From: Acidobacteria bacterium RIFCSPHIGHO2_01_FULL_67_28
Lineage (GTDB): Bacteria; Acidobacteriota; Terriglobia; Acidiferrales; 2-02-FULL-67-57
Assembly (NCBI GenBank): GCA_001766965.1
Contig: MEKM01000180.1
Span: 1 to 6,600 of the forward strand
Reading direction: 5' to 3'
Length of the DNA stretch: 6,600 nucleotides
The position numbers and the translations under genes were made by a program. Positions within the stretch are counted from its first letter, which is position 1. The number at the start of each line of letters is the position of its first letter. Shown here one piece after another: positions 5,524 through 6,600 of this stretch. The notes beneath the pieces are model-generated. The model saw nothing but the letters and a program-made list of their open reading frames with translations, ran no database searches and was not told where the DNA came from.

Positions 5524-5552
5524 TTGACCCCATGCGCGCGGGCGGGTAGAAT
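5524..5552 (+). promoter_or_regulatory. Strong sigma70-type promoter for acpP
   Basis: TTGACC (5524-5529) and TAGAAT (5547-5552) have an optimal 17-base spacer, each matching the consensus at five of six positions. Transcription would start near 5559, giving a leader of about 60 bases that contains the palindrome at 5587-5606. A separate promoter fits the need for far more ACP than the enzymes encoded upstream. The -35 box lies just after the stop of the duplicated fabG tail. Confidence 0.8.
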
Positions 5553-5586
5553 AGGCGCTTCTGTCGTCCCCCGGAGTTTCAGCCGA

Positions 5587-5606
5587 GCCTGCCTGCGGCA
5601 GGCAGG
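5587..5606 (+). repeat. Palindrome in the acpP leader, shared with the rpmF leader
   Basis: The arms CCTGCCTGC (5588-5596) and GCAGGCAGG (5598-5606) pair perfectly around a single G. The 20 bases 5587-5606 are identical to 2399-2418 in the composite repeat before rpmF. The 3' arm runs directly into the ribosome binding site of acpP (GGAGGGAG, 5606-5613), sharing about one base, so folding could reduce ribosome access. Confidence 0.8.
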
Positions 5607-5619
5607 GAGGGAGTAAATC

Positions 5620-5859
5620 ATGGCGGCGGTTCGCGACAAGGTGAAGCAGATCATCGTGGAGCAGCTCGGCGTGGACGAAGCCGAGGTCACCGACACGGCG
5701 TCCTTCGTGGACGACCTGGGTGCCGACTCGCTCGACCAGGTCGAGCTGATAATGGCGTTCGAAGAGGCCTTCAGCATCGAGATCCCCGACGAGGACGCGG
5801 AAAAGATCACCGCCGTCAAGGACGCCATCGAGTACATCGAGAAGAAGAAGAAGTCCTGA
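5620..5859 (+). CDS. acpP: Acyl carrier protein
   Basis: ACP carries the growing acyl chain on a phosphopantetheine arm through the FabD, FabF and FabG steps and donates acyl groups to PlsX. The product is 79 residues, highly acidic, and of standard length. The attachment site is Ser37 in DDLGADSLDQVELIMAFEE, the recognition helix for holo-ACP synthase and partner enzymes. The helix IEIPDEDAEKI follows, then the usual end VKDAIEYIEKK. The C-terminal KKKKS is more basic than the core. The ATG at 5620 has GGAGGGAG (5606-5613) six bases upstream. It has its own promoter (5524-5552) and a palindromic leader, and fabF follows 61 bases later, the usual pairing. Confidence 0.98.
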   Translation: MAAVRDKVKQIIVEQLGVDEAEVTDTASFVDDLGADSLDQVELIMAFEEAFSIEIPDEDAEKITAVKDAIEYIEKKKKS

Positions 5860-5920
5860 TTCACCCCGTGTTCGTCCCTCCTGCCAGCCGGTTCCTTTTT
5901 GGCGGAGCGGGGGTGCGCCG

Positions 5921-6600
5921 GTGAGCAGCCGTCGGGTCGTGGTCACCGGCATCGGCCTGCTCTGCGGCGTGGGCATCGGCACCGAAGAAGTCTGGAAGGC
6001 GATCTGCGCCGGCCGCAGCGGCATCGCCCCCATCACCCTCTTTGACGCCTCGCAGCACCCCTGCCGCTTCGCCGGCGAAGTCAAGAACTTCGACCCCCTC
6101 CAGTTCGTCGAGAAGAAAGAGCTGAAGAAGATGGGCCGCTTCATCGTCTTCGCCCTGGCGGCCACCGACTTCGCCATGAAGCACGCCGGCCTCGTGCTCG
6201 CCGGGGAGCTGGCCGAGCGCACGGGCGTCTACATCGGCTCGGGGATCGGCGGCTTCGACGTCATCGAGCGGGAGCACTCGGAGCTGCTGGCCGGGGGGCC
6301 GCGGCGCATCTCGCCTTTTTTCATTCCCGCCACTATCGTCAACCTGGCCGCCGGGCAAGTCTCCATCCGCACCGGGGCCAAGGGGCCGAACTCGGCCACC
6401 GCCACCGCCTGCTCGGCCTCGGCCCACGCCGTCGGCGACAGCTACAAGATCATCGCCCGCGGCGACGCCGACGCCATGATCTGCGGCGGCACCGAAGCGG
6501 CCATCACTCCCATGGGCGTGGGCGGCTTCACCTCCATGCGCGCGCTTTCAACCCGCAACGACGAGCCCGAGCGCGCCAGCCGGCCCTTCGACGCCGACCG
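5921..6600 (+). CDS. fabF: 3-oxoacyl-ACP synthase II FabF, N-terminal part (3' end outside the window)
   Basis: FabF condenses malonyl-ACP with acyl-ACP, extending the chain by two carbons. The frame is open from 5921 to the right edge, giving 226 full codons, roughly the first half of a protein of about 410-420 residues. It shows RRVVVTGIG (4-12), the acyl-pocket region GVYIGSGIGGFDVIEREH, ISPFFIPATIVNLAAGQVSI, and the nucleophile Cys164 in SATATACSASAHAVGD. It ends in ALSTRNDEPERASRPFDAD. The two catalytic histidines lie beyond the window. GTG 5921 was chosen because it places RRVVVTGIG at the normal distance from the N-terminus; GGAG (5904-5907) is a somewhat distant ribosome binding site and GGGGG (5909-5913) a closer one. 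Where E. coli FabF has LSPVG, this protein has LLCGVG. FabB is an alternative name for the fold, but the pairing with acpP favours FabF. Confidence 0.96.
   Translation, partial: MSSRRVVVTGIGLLCGVGIGTEEVWKAICAGRSGIAPITLFDASQHPCRFAGEVKNFDPLQFVEKKELKKMGRFIVFALAATDFAMKHAGLVLAGELAERTGVYIGSGIGGFDVIEREHSELLAGGPRRISPFFIPATIVNLAAGQVSIRTGAKGPNSATATACSASAHAVGDSYKIIARGDADAMICGGTEAAITPMGVGGFTSMRALSTRNDEPERASRPFDAD

Noticed and set aside
5461..5616. A 51-residue open frame from ATG 5461 through the fabG remnant, acpP promoter and leader
   Set aside because: It reads the remnant in the wrong frame, crosses a strong promoter and a palindrome, and resembles no protein.
1..6600. CRISPR array, tRNA, rRNA, transposase or phage genes
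   Set aside because: No regularly spaced direct repeats, cloverleaf-like segments, conserved rRNA stretches or integrase/transposase motifs were seen; the repeats present are isolated palindromes.

Overview
The window reads as a stretch of a GC-rich bacterial chromosome carrying the type II fatty-acid synthesis locus. All genes are on the + strand. The best guess for the source is an Acidobacteriota-like organism. This rests on the protein wording I recognise (the DUF177 N-terminus MFIGVKELERHPLRF, the FabF pieces LLCGVG and SATATACSASAH, and the TPR protein style) and on the palindromic intergenic repeats. It is an impression from memory, not a search result.

Layout. Positions 1-552 hold the 3' end of a TPR-type protein with a Pro/Ala tail. 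Positions 598-1728 encode an HD-domain dNTP triphosphohydrolase (dgt). After a good sigma70-type promoter (1740-1769) comes the conserved block DUF177/YceD (1821-2354), rpmF (2466-2648), plsX (2684-3691), fabD (3717-4673), fabG (4670-5413), acpP (5620-5859) and fabF (5921 to beyond the right edge). fabD and fabG overlap by four bases. acpP has its own strong promoter (5524-5552).

How the genes work together. PlsX makes acyl-phosphate from acyl-ACP for phospholipid synthesis. FabD loads malonate onto ACP (AcpP). FabF condenses malonyl-ACP with the growing chain, and FabG reduces the resulting 3-ketoacyl-ACP. L32 and the DUF177 protein link the block to 50S ribosome assembly, an association seen in many bacteria. 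fabH, which lies between plsX and fabD in the E. coli order, is absent here.

The genes are ordinary housekeeping genes; I see no new defence, mobile or biosynthetic system. The unusual material is between the genes. Downstream of fabG there is a second copy of the last 13 codons plus stop of fabG, differing only by synonymous changes and separated from the first by a palindromic repeat module. Palindromic repeats also sit in the apparent leaders of DUF177, rpmF and acpP, and one 20-base palindrome core is shared exactly by the rpmF and acpP leaders.
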